Numbered from the stretch's first letter, positions 13,501 to 28,500 are shown. The stretch is DNA of 64,000 nucleotides from Margaritifera margaritifera (GCA_029931535.1 JAQPZY010001555.1:620001-684000), one strand, 5' to 3'. Notes: a model not told the origin generated them from the letters alone. Numbers and translations: made by a program.

Positions 13501-16500
13501 AAATTTTATCAACTTTTGAGTCATTCTGTTGCTTTGTTAAATTATAAGCATTCCAGTGACCAGATAGAGGCTTATTATAGTTATAATTTGTTACGACTAG
13601 GGGTTGAATGTAACAAAAGAAAGAATGACTCAAACAAGCTTTCACAATTTCTCAAATACAAATTTTATTTCCTAAGATATAAAATATTTTAAACAAAAAA
13701 ATTTAAGAATTAAAAATAACTTACAGTTTAGAATTTCCTTAATTAGTCCTAAATTTTTCTAATTCACTAATCCGGAAGTTAGTCTAAAGTATTCTGAATG
13801 AATGAATGTTCCGAGTTAATGAATCTTCGTTATGAACGAATGTTCCGAATGAAAGATTGTTCCGAATAAATGGGTCTGGAATGTTCTGATGTACCAGTGA
13901 TTTTCAGTTCTAAATCCAAAATATTAATAATCCCAGGTAAACTCCTGTGAATGTAGAGTATTGTTAAGTTCCTTGAACAATAGTACTTAAATCCAAATTG
14001 TACTATGTAGAGAATAGATTTTACACCAGCTGATTTTACAAATAATAAACGATCTTCCTCAATAACCTTATGATCTGGAATAATGGTATAAGAATGAACG
14101 TTCAATCACTACATGGCATTATATAGCATGTTACTGCGTAAAAGAGAATAACGATTAACTCTGTAACTACGTTCTAAAACAATTCCATCCTACAGTAAAC
14201 AACTTTTACTGAACCAATGCGAAACTAGGTCGTGCATGCCAGCCTAAAAGGACTTTCGCACTAAAATAACAATACCTTAATTTCAAATCAACACAGTGTT
14301 GACTTCTATAAAGACATGGGATCTAGGTCATGAACAGCACAGGCTAAACACGTGATTTACCACTATTGTGTTGAGTTGACCGACATAATTATTGATTTTC
14401 ATCGAGAGAAACAATGATGTGTGGCATTCTGTAATCAATGTATACAATAGCATAGGCTACTAAATTAAATAATTTATAATACAGATGTAATAAACTAAAT
14501 GAAAACTATATTATAATACAGATGTAATAAACTAAATGAAAACTATATTATAATACAGATGTAATAAACTAAATGAAAACTATATTATAATACAGAAGTA
14601 ATAAACTAAATGAAAACTATATTATAATACAGATGTAATAAACTAAAATGAAAACTATATTATAATACAGATGTAATAAACTAAATGAAAACCATATTAT
14701 AATACAGATGTAATAAACTAAAATGAAAACTATATTATAATACAGATGTAATAAACTAAAATGAAAACTATATTATAATACAGATGTAATAAACTAAATG
14801 AAAACTATTATAATACAGATGTAATAAACTAAATGAAAACTATTTTATAATACAGATGTAATAAACTACATGAAAACTATTTTATAATACAGATGTAATA
14901 AACTAAATGAAAACTATTTTATAATACAGATGTAATAAACTAATTGAAAACTATTTTATAATTTAAAGATGATACATAATTCTGTAACAAATTGAAAACA
15001 GTGCAGAAAGTCATGATATCGATGCTCACCAACGAGTTAATTTCATACAAATTATGTTGATAAAATTTTATATTTGTTTCGTTAACTCTTGGCAAAAGAA
15101 TGAAGTACAAAATTGATATAGATTATGTACAAAATCAATGTAATAATGTAATAATAATACATGTTAAGATGAATTAAATGTAAATTTAGAGAGTGGTAAG
15201 AAGAACATGAAACTCTGATCGGATGTAGGTGTACATTGATTTTCCTGTTGAACAGTAGCAGTTCAAGGTTATGCACGTAAGTAAGCCTTTCCTGTTAAAT
15301 CATTGCTCAGATCATTTTTGTAGTTGCATGTTTACAGTCATTGATGCATTGTACATGTATAAAGTGCTAATTAAAGTTTCTGTTTTAATTAGAACAGTGC
15401 TGCTTGGTATATACCCCAAATATGTTTCATAGAGACTGAAATATTACTCATAAATACTGAAACTGTTTCCATAGATACAGATGTGCAAGCATTCATGTTT
15501 GTGCTTGAAAAATACTTTTGTTCCTGACATCTAAATGTCCTTCAAAGATTTTTTCTTTATTTCAGTAGTTTGGGGCAGAGAATAAATAAGTGAAATTAGT
15601 CGATATTAAGAATATAATGAAAATAAGTCATATTAAGGTTTTCATTGGCTGTTATTTAACATAGATTAGAAGAGTTAGGATGATAAACATAGATAATATT
15701 ACATGCACAAGCAATGTCTGTATGTTACACATAGGTGACAGCCTAGTTTTTTTTTCTTGATACCATTTTCAATTCCAGTATGTTTTTCATAGTGAACACT
15801 ATGAAACTTGGTTGGCCTCACTTTTTCTAGAGGTAAGAGAGCACAGGGCCCGAATTTTTAAAAACCTAGATGCAACCCATTCTTCAGACAGGTGGGTTCT
15901 TAAAAGAAATTTATTATCTACAATAATCTTGTTTGAGGAACCTCAAAAGAACTGGTTGTTTAGGGCAGGTGATTGCTTATTTGATGAAGGTGATCAGTAA
16001 GGCAGGTTTGACTGTACTTCTTATTTGATTGTAAAACAAAAAATTGTTATAAGAAATACAGGGAAAATTGTAATGAACACAGTAAGTGGCCATAAAAGAG
16101 TTTCCAGTTTCAAAATTACTATATAATTCTATAATAATGGACATTGTCTGAAGAAAAAAAAATGCAAATTTTTTTTTTTTTTATAGATTTGATCGGATAG
16201 TGCATTAAAATGTCCAGCAATTTCAGTAGGTTTCCTTGAGCACAGTCTTGAAGAAATGTCAGTATCCTTATCCATATTAGTCACAAGGTTTAGAGCACTA
16301 ATGATACTTGTAGAAGACTTTTTACATGCCTGAGTCTGTGTAAAATGATTCATGTTATGATGCTGTCCATCTGTCTGTCCATAACTCAGTTTCTTCCCAA
16401 ACCACTACATAGAATTTCACCAATTTAGAGACATTAGTTGTCCATATGGTAAACATGTGTAAAAGAGAGGTATAACTGATGGCTCCCAGTTTGGTTACTG

Positions 16501-19500
16501 TTGGGCTATTTGGGATAGTAGAGGGTCTAAAATGATAGTTTCAGATTAGGCAATTAGGTGGAGATTTGCAATTTGAGAGCCACTGAAGTAACTCTAGCTT
16601 TTTTTTTAACTCACATGGTCCAAAGGATAAGTGATCCTTTGGTATGGCCCTGTGCCTGTCATTCATTGTATATCAACATTTCTACTTTCAATTTCTTCTC
16701 AATAAACGCTGGGCCAGTTTGGATCAGACTTGGTTGGAATGTTTTTCAGGAAGTGCTCAGCAGATATTTTGTTCATTTTGGCAGTCAGGTGGCTTTCATA
16801 GCAACCAAAATAATAAACCTATTTTTGGCTTCTTTTCCAGAACAGTTGAGACAGACATGTATAATCAACTTGCATGTGGGGTGGCTCCCATATGGAAAAC
16901 CGGTTTTCAACTTACCCAGAATGGTTGTGCCAGTTTCGATCAAACTCCGTAGCAGTGTTTCTTAGGACATGCTTTATCAAAATTATTTCCAGCCTGACTC
17001 CCCTAGCAATGGTGTGACTTGCACTACAAATATATGGAAAACCTCTTTTCCAAGGATTAACCAAATTCATTTCAACTGAAGTCAAAATATATTTCAGGAA
17101 ACTGAAGGAGTTTGTGTAGCTACATTTGGTCCAGACAAGAACTTCCCAGCATTCTTCTCCAGAACAAGTGGCTTCATGGCTCCATACAACATTGAGTCTG
17201 CAGTTGATGCTGCAAAACTAATTGGTAAAATATTCAAATTTATCTTTCAAAAAGAATAAATAGATAATTATATCTATTTTGATTCAGAATTTGAAGAAAT
17301 TAGATGTAGATTTAATGACAATTGGTCTGAGAAATTAGATGTAGATTTAATGACAATTGGTCTGAGAATATTTTGTAGCTTTGCAAAATATGACATGCTC
17401 ATTAGTATTTATATTCTTGGATGGAAAAGGGTATTATGGGTAATATTGTCTTGATAGATGGGAAAGGGTATTATGGGTAATATTGTCTTGATAGATGGGA
17501 AAGGGTAATATTGTCTTGATAGATGTGAAAGGGTAATATTGTCTTGATAGATGTGAAAGGGTAATATTGTCTTGATAGATGTGAATGGGTAATATTGTCT
17601 TGATAGATGGGAAAGGGTATTATTGTCTTGATAGATGTGAATGGGTAATATTGTCTTGATAGATGGGAAAGGGTATTATTGTCTTGATAGATGTGAATGG
17701 GTAATATTGTCTTGATAGATGGGAATGGTCTTGATAGATGGGAAAGGGTAATATTGTCTTGATAGATGTGAAAGGGTAATATTGTCTTGATAGATGTGAA
17801 AGGGTAATATTGTCTTGATAGATGGGAAAGGGTAATATTGTCTTGATAGATGTGAAAGGGTATTATGGGTAATATTGTCTTGATAGATGTGAAAGGGTAT
17901 TATTGTCTTGATAGATGGGAAAGGGTATTATTGTCTTGATAGACGGGAAAGGGTATTATTGTCTTTATAGATGTGAATGGTCTTGATAGATGGGAAAGGG
18001 TATTATTGTCTTTATAGATGGGAAAGGGTAATATTGTCTTGATAGATGTGAAAGGGTATTATTGTCTTGATAGATGGGAAAGGGTATTATTGTCTTTATA
18101 GATGTGAAAGGGTATTATTGTCTTGATAGATGTGAAAGGGTTTCATTGTCTTGATAGATGTGAAAGGGTATTATTGTCTTGATAGATGGGAAAGGGTAAT
18201 ATTATCTTGATGGATGGGAAAGGGTAATATTGTCTTGATAGACGGGAAAGGGTATTATTGTCTTGATAGATGGGAAAGGGTAATATTGTCTTGATAGATG
18301 TGAAAGGGTAATATTGTCTTGATAGATGTGAAAGGGTATTATTGTCTTGATAGATGTGAAAGGGTATTATTGTCTTGATAGATGTGAAAGGGTAATATTG
18401 TCTTTATAGATGTGAATGGTCTTGATAGATGGGAAAGGGTATTATTGTCTTTATAGATGGGAAAGGGTATTATTGTCTTTATAGATGGGAAAGGGTATTA
18501 TTGTCTTGATAGATGGGAAAGGGTATTATTGTCTTTATAGATGTGAAAGGGTATTATTGTCTTGATAGATGGGAAAGGGTAATATTATCTTGATGGATGG
18601 GAAAGGGTAATATTGTCTTGATAGATGTGAAAGGGTAATATTGTCTTGATAGATGTGAAAGGGTATTATTGTCTTGATAGATGTGAAAGGGTATTATTGT
18701 CTTGATAGATGGGAAAGGGTTTCATTGTCTTTATAGATGGGAAAGGGTCTCATTGTCTTGATAGATGTGAAAGGGTCTTGTCTTTATAGATGGGAAAGGG
18801 TCTTATTGTCTTGATAGATGTGAAAGGGTCTTGTCTTGATAGATGGGAAAGGGTCTCATTGTCTTTATAGATGTGAAAGGGTCTTGTCTTTATAGATGGA
18901 AAAGGGTCTCATTGTCTTTATAGATGTGAAAGGGTCTTGTCTTTATAGATGGGAAAGGGTCTCATTGTCTTTATAGATGTGAAAGGGTCTTGTCTTTATA
19001 GATGGAAAAGGGTCTCATTGTCTTTATAGATGTGAAAGGGTCTTGTCTTTATAGATGGGAAAGGGTCTCATTGTCTTTATAGATGGGAAAGGGTCTTGTC
19101 TTTATAGATGGAAAAGGGTTTCATTGTCTTTATAGATGGGAAAGGGTCTTGTCTTTATAGATGGAAAAGGGTTTCATTGTCTTTATAGATGGGAAAGGGT
19201 CTTGTCTTTATAGATGGGAAAGGGTTTCATTGTCTTTATAGATGTGAAAGGGTCTTGTCTTTATAGATGGGAAAGGGTCTTGTCTTTATAGATGGGAAAG
19301 GGTCTTGTCTTTATAGATGGGAAAGGGTCTTATTGTCTTTATGGATGAATACATTTTTATTGGTCTTTAGATTGTCGTTAGTAGCTCGAGCTGCAACAGG
19401 TACCAAATTTAGGACTCGAGTACTGAAAGTGGCAGATTCAGCTCGGCTGCAGTTACTTGAAATTGTGGTTGCTGATGGCACTATCTCTAGGCAGGTGAGA

Positions 19501-22500
19501 GAACATGCCTATCCACCCACCCACGCATTCATGAACCTCTTCCTGGACAGTTCTGAAAGTTTGAAGGCAAAATGTTAATACATTTTCCATCCATAATAAG
19601 TGCACAGTTTACTCACATATTTTAGTATATGCACACTAAAATCTGCAAATCAATTAGAAAAATTGCAATCAAAAGATTGTAATTGTCTGTCATTTTTGGT
19701 TGACCAATCAGAGTGCATTATTCCATTAAGCACATTGCATCATCTTGGCTAGCCAGCATGACTATGGGTGTGGGTTACTCAGATTTGCCTACCCTTACAA
19801 TATTGGCATAAGCCTTTTGAGTTTCAGGGGTAACTTAAGCCATTACGATTTCCTCTCTTTCCCTTATGAATTTCAGTAAATATCTTAATATCCGAGCTGG
19901 AATTAGTTGTTTTCGTTCTGATCTGGTATTAGTGTAACCAAATACGGCGACCAAGAAAATAAAACGTGCTCATGAAACTGACTCTGATGATGAGCCACCA
20001 AGAAAGATTAAACGAAAACAATGGGCACAAAAGTTCAAACCAGAATACACGCAACTTTTCCCCGTTATGCAGAGATCGGGAAAAGGTGAAACCTTTGCTT
20101 TTTGTAATGCGTGTAGTCAGCATTTCAGTGTCGCACATGGAGGGAAGGACAATTGTAAAAAAAAAACATGTTTCCATGAAGAAACACAAGGATTAAGCTG
20201 CGTTGCAAAGTTCATAAAAGAAAATGTCATCGTTGCTTGAACCCAAAAAGGAATTCTCTGACTTAAATGTTGCCATTATGAATGCAGAAACTCTCTTTAG
20301 TGAATTTATTGTGGAGCATAATCTACAAATAAGTGTGGCAGATCACATGGGCAAGTTGTTTGTCAAAATGTTTCCAGACTCTAAAATAGCCGCCCAATAC
20401 AGCTGTGCAAGCAGTAAAACTTCAGCAATTGAAAATGAACTTTCTTTAATAAAGAAGGAAAGCATTTTTGACAATATAAAATGCAAAGCCTTTTCTGTTG
20501 CCACAGATGGAAGTAGTGACTTGGACTTGAAGCAGTATCCAGTTGTGGTAAGATATTTTGACAGGAAGGAAGGGCAAGTTATTTCTAGGGTACTGTCTGT
20601 GCCTATTTGTGAAGGGAAGGCCACTGGAGACAATATATTTAAATTAATTGATTCTGAAATGAAAATTTGGTTTATTCCATATAATAATATATTTTCACTT
20701 GGATCTGACAGTGCTAATGTGATGGTTGGAAAAAACAAAGGAGTATTTTAATATTTCTTACATAAACAGCCAAAACTTTATTGCTTGGGTTGCCCATGTC
20801 ATTTGATTCACCTGGCAGCAGAAAAGGCTTCTGTCAAACTTAATGCCAAAGTAGAGGATATTCTTATTGACATTTTTCACTATTTAGAAAAAAGTTCCAT
20901 TAGGAAAGATTCCCTAAAATTCTATCAAGAATTTCACAGCAAACAAAATCGAAAAATGTTAAAACATGCATGTACACATTGGTTATCACTAGACAAGTGT
21001 TTGAATTTGTCTCTCCTGGACCATTGGGTCCCCTTGAAGGATTTTTTCACAGATGAAGAGAAATTGTACAAACCAAAAAAGTAGAGACATCCAAGGAAAA
21101 GGAAAGTGTGAAATCAACTGCTGTGGGTGAAGTAGTACTGCTGTTAAGAAACCATCAGAATTTACCAATTTATTTGGGGCACCCCCAAGTAAAATGGGTT
21201 CAGTGAGGAAACTATTACTCCAAAAACAAACTGTTACTACAACTGAAACTGTTAAAATAAAGGCTCCAACAAAAAGTGATGTTCTGATAAAACTGTTCAA
21301 AAGAGGATAACATTAAGGAAGAAATTGTGAAAAGTAGCCAGAGCTGGAATGAATTCACAAATGTCTCTTTTCAGCAGAATTTAAACTAAATTGCTTGTGC
21401 TTGAAACATACAATTCCAGTATTTGACAAAGTTAATTTACTTCTTCAGCAAGACCGACCACTGATTCATCAATTGAAAAACATTTTGCGCGATTTGGTGA
21501 GACATTTATTAATTAGATTTATGAAGCCAGCTTCCATGAAGATAAGACTGTACTTCAGGTTTCATTCAGTGATAGCACACAACAAAAAGATGATTCTGAG
21601 CTGGTTATTGGTTCTGAAGCAAGTGATTACATAAATTAAATAAAAGTAGATTGTCAGAGGGCACTCTTAAAAGATTTTACAGCAGTGTAAGAACCTATTT
21701 CATTACTGCCTGTACTTGCATCAAAAACAAGTTTCCTCTAGAAGAAGAATTGCTAGAACATGCAGAGGTTTGTGATATTGAGAAGAGAGAGCAACCAAAA
21801 TTTCAGTGAATACTGCCAACCCATTTTCCTACATTAAAGTAACCAGAGTTGCCTACCCCTTCAAATGAAAACTAGTAAGGTGGGGCAAGAAATATAGTAA
21901 GGTAGCTGCTTTAAATATGACACTTTGATAGAGTAAGATACCTTGGTAAATTATTAGCAAATTATGACCTGCCATAAATTGGCCTGACAGGCTTTCTGTG
22001 TTGGAATTCAGATGTAAACACGATATTCGTGCCAATGTATTTCAAAAGAGGAACTGATTATCTTTAACCTATGCAAATTTGATTAATTTTGATTCAGCTT
22101 TTATTTTATGGATAGTTTCCTGTACTTTTTGTATATAATGACCTTTGGATCAATATTTAACCTGGTGTAGGCACAAGTAAATGCAAATCAACCTACACAT
22201 TTTTTTGTTGTTTTGAATTACTTGGACCATGAACTATGTAAAAATATCCATTTTTGACAAAGTTAAAAACTCAACATTACAAGATTTCCCAAAGTCTCGT
22301 ATACCGTATATAAGTCGAGTCCAACTGCAAACAGGATAGACACAGATCTGTCATTACATAATGCACTGGCAGGTCAGGGTGTGTGTTGTTGGTTCTACTG
22401 ATTAGTCCTAGCAAATTGTATAGACCCAGATATCATGACACATTATGTGATGGCAGATCTGGGTCTGTGCAGTTTGCAGTTTGATGCAACTTATAAGCAA

Positions 22501-25500
22501 GTGTATATGGTACTTTGGGTTGGCTTTATTATTTTCTATTAGAGAACTGTTACTGGAATTATTAAAATTGTATAAGCATTTATCTTTGTCAGTAATTAAT
22601 TAATAATTAATTAATAAGAGAGAGGCCAGAACTATGTTCTTTTACATCAATATCTCCCATAGTTCATACCGCTAAAGGAGCTGCCTTTGGAACACCTCAT
22701 GGCACCATATCGAGCTGGTTACCGGATAAATCCTCATTTTTTATTGCAGAAATTACAACCATACTTGAAGCTTTGAATTACATTGAAATCTCTCAAAAAC
22801 CAAATTTCATCATCTGTTCGGATTCCCTTTCCACATTGAAGGCCTTGCAGAATCTTAAATCTGAAAACCCATTATTATCCCAGATATTACAGAAACATGA
22901 TATTCTCATAGAATCTGGGAAAAGTATTCTGTACTGTTCGCTGCCTAGTCACATTGGCATAAAGGGCAATGAAAGGGCAGATAAAGCAGCCAAAGCTGCT
23001 TTGCAATCACCCATTTCCAAATTGGAAGATTCCATATACTGACTTCAAATATTGTACAAATCAGCATGTTCTTAATACTTGGCAAAATATGTGGAATGAA
23101 AACACTACAAACGATCTTAAGAACATTCATCCTACTATTGGAGAGTGGCATCCCTGGTATATGACAAATTGGAGAGATGAGGTGGTATAGTACATGTACT
23201 GATCTCATATCGGATACACATACCTGACTCACGCATACCTCCTAAAGGGTGAAACTCAGCTGTAGTGTGTACCCTACCAGTGTCCACTGACAGTAGAGCA
23301 CATTCTTGTCAAGTGTGTTGAATTCCAGCCTGTGAGACGGAAGTATTTTGACATGAACTGCTTGAAGAAACTGCGAGGACATACCACCCCCCAAAAATTT
23401 AGACTTTTTAAGGGAATGCAATTTATATAACACATTTTAATCAGGTTTTAAGGAATTTACATGTGTTACTTTTATTTTTTGTTTTATGTACATTTTACAG
23501 AAGTTTAACATTTTTTATATTTTATATTTGATCTTGTTGTACTTCACGTTTTCATTTATTTGGAAGGATTTATCTTTCTGGAGATTTTGTGCAATTCATT
23601 GTAAAAAATTTTGATCATCTACATATAGTTTGTAACATGTAGCCACTGTTGTGCTGAGGTACCATAAAGCGCTACTACAGACAAATCATAGTGCTGTGAA
23701 ACACTTGTGTATCAAGTCATGTGTTTTCGATGTCATAATATAAGGATCACTTCATTTTGAGCAGCACAGTAAGTGTCAAATTTCACGCTCCTCACAGCTC
23801 GTACTCTTTAATAATATATTGCTACCATAAGATTGTTTTGACCCCTGGATTATCTAAAACTTAGTCTATCATCTCCATGCATTAGTGCATGAGCACATTG
23901 ACTGGATCCTACCTTTTTTCTCTAATCATGAACTGAAATCAAATGAAACAGGAGAGATAAAAAGAACCCAGACTGTATAGTAACTCAGATGTGCTGGATT
24001 GTGATGTTATCAGTTTATTGTGATGTCTTCTGTATGCTGCTTTGTAACATCATCAGCCCAGTGTCCCATCTCAAAGTAAAGAATTCCTGACTTTTACCTC
24101 CAATGTATTAGGTAAAATGTTCACATTTTTGCACTAAATCTATAATAGAGAAATGATCATACAAAATGCAATATAAACTAGTGCGATGCAGTTATCAAAG
24201 TGTATGGTTTTCTCCAAGTGACATTTTACCACCAAATTTACAGTGTTGTGGCAGTGGCATTATACTTCTCAAGGGAGGTAACCCACTGTGAAGAGTAGGG
24301 TTTAATTGCAAAAGTAGGCATCCTTAGCTTTTGGTTTTTAAATGCAAAGCAAAGACCCTGATCCTCCACACGTATAATGGCAGATCTGGGTTTCGGCTGC
24401 TTGTGCATTTTACATGGATACATATGTACATTTTTGTTTCCAGACAGTCGTGACAAACTAGGCATTCAGACTGGTACACTAATTGGAGTTCCAATTCCAG
24501 AGGAATTTTCAGCAGAAGGAAAAGAAATAGAACAGGCGATACAAGATGCTGTTAATTCTGCTAGGTAGAAGAAAAATCATGAAAATGTTTTATTAAAGTT
24601 ATCATAAATTAATGATTGAAATTCATGTTTTAACTATTTGGACATAAACCACTTAAATTATTAAATGATTATATGTTATTATTATTAATTATTATTATTA
24701 ACATTATTAAATGATTATATGTTATATTTAGATGTGGTATAAATAACTTTCGTGTAAAACTTTTAAAAAAAAAGATGAATCTTAAAGTCATCTAATGAAT
24801 TCTTGAAATTCATCAATGGCATAAAAGGAAATTTTGTATTTGTCCATGAGTGCTTATGAAAGGAACAACCAAGTTCTGGGCTTTCTCATTCTTTATCTCT
24901 CTTTAAATATGTAACTAATCGCAGTGACTTATTTCGCATATCTCATGTTATGTCTCATGTTAAAGTCTTGAGATAAAATTGTTAGAGCATATTATTCTTG
25001 TATCACGCTTTGTCTGTGGTCTTTATCTGTAGAAATTAATTTTCAAAAAGTCAGGTCTTAAATTTACATGTCTGGTAATCTTTATATTGACATATTCCTG
25101 TTTTACAGTAAGGAAGGAATTGTGGGTAAAGAAGTGACACCTTACATTCTGGACAAGGTCAACAAGTTAACAAAAGGCCTATCACTGAGATCAAGTAACC
25201 TGCTACTTTTGTATAGAAATCATAAGCATAGCAGCAAGTCCTTATGCTTTTGTATAGACTACTTGAAATCATAAGCATAGCAGCAAGTCCTTATGCTTTT
25301 GTATAGACTACTTGAAATCATAAGCATAGCAGCAAGTCCTTATGCTTATGCTTTTGTATAAACTACTTGAAATCATAAGCATAGCAGCAAGTCCTTATGC
25401 TTTTGTATAGACTACTTGAAATCATAAGCATAGCAGCAAGTCCTTATGCTTTTTATCTTTCCCATATAACCATGGTGAGATATAGGTGTCATGTTTTCAT

Positions 25501-28500
25501 GGCAATGGCAGTGTTGGCATCAGCAAAGCTAAAGTTTTACTCTTTTTGGTTCAATTTTTTGCAAGTTGAGTGTGTGTGTGTGTGGGGGGGGGATTACATA
25601 TTGCATAGGTCACAGACAAAACACAATATTCTGCAGATTATTTTTGTTACTTAAACTTTCCAGCTAAAGTATCTTCTTCAAACAACTCTTACCTTACTAT
25701 CCCCCTGCTGTCCATTCCCAGGGATAGATTGAATCTTCAAAAGGATGTTGTATACATCTTAATAATTCTCCAATCATATCCCATGGTTTGGAGTCTCTAT
25801 TCTGTATAGTGTAGAAAGAGCTATTGTCCCCAGCCTTTTAAAAAATAAGTGGAGGACATAGTATCCATGCTTCCCTATGGATGTCCATCTGACACACTTT
25901 TGTTTCTACGCAATAACTTTAAAGCTTTTTGAGATTAAATGATGCAACTTGGGATGTTTATACATCATCACTAGAATGTGTTTCATATACCAGATTGGGG
26001 GTTCTATCTTTAAGGTCAAGGTCTTGGCTCAGTATTTTCACATTTTGCACTGTCACTTCCACAAATTAATTTTAAAGTTGTTTGAGATTAGGAGATGAAA
26101 CTTAGCATAATTATATATAATCACTAGAAGGTGTATCATGTACCACATTGGGGGTTCTATCTTCAAGCTCAGTGTCGCTGCTCAGTATTTTGTTTTCCAT
26201 CTCACTTTCTTTTCCACTCTTTAAAGCTGTTTGAGATTAAGGGTGGAATTTGATACAAAATATGTCATCATTAACAAATGTATTGTGTCCCACATTGGGG
26301 GTCATATCTTAATGGTTATATCATGGTGTTAAATTTTACTTCCCTTTCCATTCTAAACTTTTAGAGTCATTTGAGATGAAGGGATATAACTTGGTACAAC
26401 TCTATATCATCACTCAGAGGTGTGTCACGTTCCTCATTGGTGTTCTATCTTTAAATTCAAGGTCATGTATCACTATTTTAGGTTTGAGTATTGCTTTCTA
26501 ACTTGAGCTGTTTATTATAAATGGATTTAGCTTGGTATGCTTATATATTTTCACTAGAAGATGTGTTTCATTCCACGTTGAGGTCTTACCCTCATTGTCA
26601 GGGTCAAAGGTCAGTATTTTAAACTTTTATTTGTTTCTGCTTTATATCGTAAAAGTTGTTTAATGTATGAGGTACAGGGATGAACCTTGGTACACTTATG
26701 CTTTATCTTAAAGGTCACATAAACGGATCAGAATTGTTACTCCTTTACTGCATATTTCCACTAATGCCCTTTGCGATAGGGCTATGAATCATGGTTAATT
26801 TCCATGCTTGCCAGTAACTTTAAAGATCTGTTTTAAATTTCATAGTTAGATTTCATTATTATGAACTTCTGTGACCTCACGATTGTAGGCAGGGAACAAA
26901 AAGTCACTGAATTTGCTTGTTTAATGTTACACTCATAAGCATGGACATATAATTGCCTTGTGTTTTGTAAAAGTCATGGAGGCAACAAGGAATATTTCAT
27001 TTTGGATAATTAGGTAAGAAATGTGATACAGGAACACAAGTGACAGAAAATGTTATGGTTTCTTTAGCTTGTTTTCCATATAGATTTCCATTTTGTTGGA
27101 TTGTCTCGTACCTTGTACAGACACCTTACAAGTTATTACATTATAAAAATGTTTTAGATGGCTTTGCTTTTTATTTCCTCATACTCGCATTATAACAAAG
27201 CACTTTATAACAAGGGAGAGCTGTATTTAATCCAGATGTAATAGTTTTAATGCTTGCTTTCATTTTGATCTTGTGTATTTACTTCCAGTATGTTTTAATC
27301 GATGACTGTTAATCATTAATAATTTTTTTTAATTTGCTAGGTAGCCATCATTATTTACATTATATTTACTCATTAAACCATATCTCGCTCATTGCAGAGG
27401 AGTTGTCATCACAGATAATCATCCAAATAATATAGAAAACCAGTTTATCTTTCTGTTCAAATATACATCCAAATGAGAGTTCAAAGGGCGAGACTAAACT
27501 TGGAAAAGGAAGTAGATTTAACCTCGGCTCAATCTAAAATTGGCTTCCATTAATGAAAACTGCTCTGGATTTGATTGGCTGGTTAGCCTTGAAAACTACA
27601 TAATATATGTTCATGTCTAGTGATTGACTGGTGTACATGGCACCTGACTGGTCACCTATCATTCTTAGTCAGCTTTAAAGGGAAGCTTATCAGCCAACAA
27701 TAGGTGTTAGGGTTTTGACACCTTGTCTGATACTGGTAGATCAATAAGCTCCAAGTACTTGACCAATCATAGCTTGTGAGGAATATATGCTACCTGTTGT
27801 CTCTACCTCACGTGGTCAATTTAAAACTGTCCATTGCTCTACCTGTTACAAGTCACATGAATAAGATAACTTACAATTAAGCTTCAAAATGAAGCACTGT
27901 GGGTTCAAATTTTTTGTTAGAGTTTTTGGGACTTTTGAGTTTTTTTACTCAAGAATGTGTTACTCCAGGAGTGAGCAACCTTCGAGTGATGTTGAGTATT
28001 TTGAGTGATTGATGTTTGAGTCATCAAAGTTTTACTATATTTTGTATACAGTATTTTTTATCTTTCATTCTTCAGCTGAAACATAGAATAAATATAAAAA
28101 TAATCATAGTTTGAAAGCATTTTCTTAACAACATGCCAGATATTGCCTTGATAAAGAACAATGCCAGAGTTGGGGCACAGATTGGAGTGGAATTATCTCG
28201 GCTCCGGTACCAGTCCCGTGGAACATTAGGGTCACAGTCTGTTGGTCATAAAGGACACAGACATGCATCAGGGTACCAGTCTGAATCTGGTAGAGGATCC
28301 CAGTCTGCATACATTTCAGGGAAAATACATAGAGTTTCTCATAATGTTAGGACTGCCCAACATGGGAGAGTGGTGAGTTCAGCAAAAACTAACATACAGA
28401 CCCTGAAAGGGTAATTTTACTAATGAAACAAAAATAGAATGTAGAATGAACATAAATGCAGTGCAGAATGAAAACAAAAAGAATGCAGAATGAACTAAAA

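Noticed and set aside
16558..16965. 135- and 102-codon overlapping ORFs
   Set aside because: They fall in a TTAGCTC-family repeat, and two frames are open at once without any protein-family resemblance.
17415..19348. CRISPR-like array because of the regular 28-bp repeats
   Set aside because: There are no unique spacers between repeats, and the context is an intron of an animal gene. It is a minisatellite.
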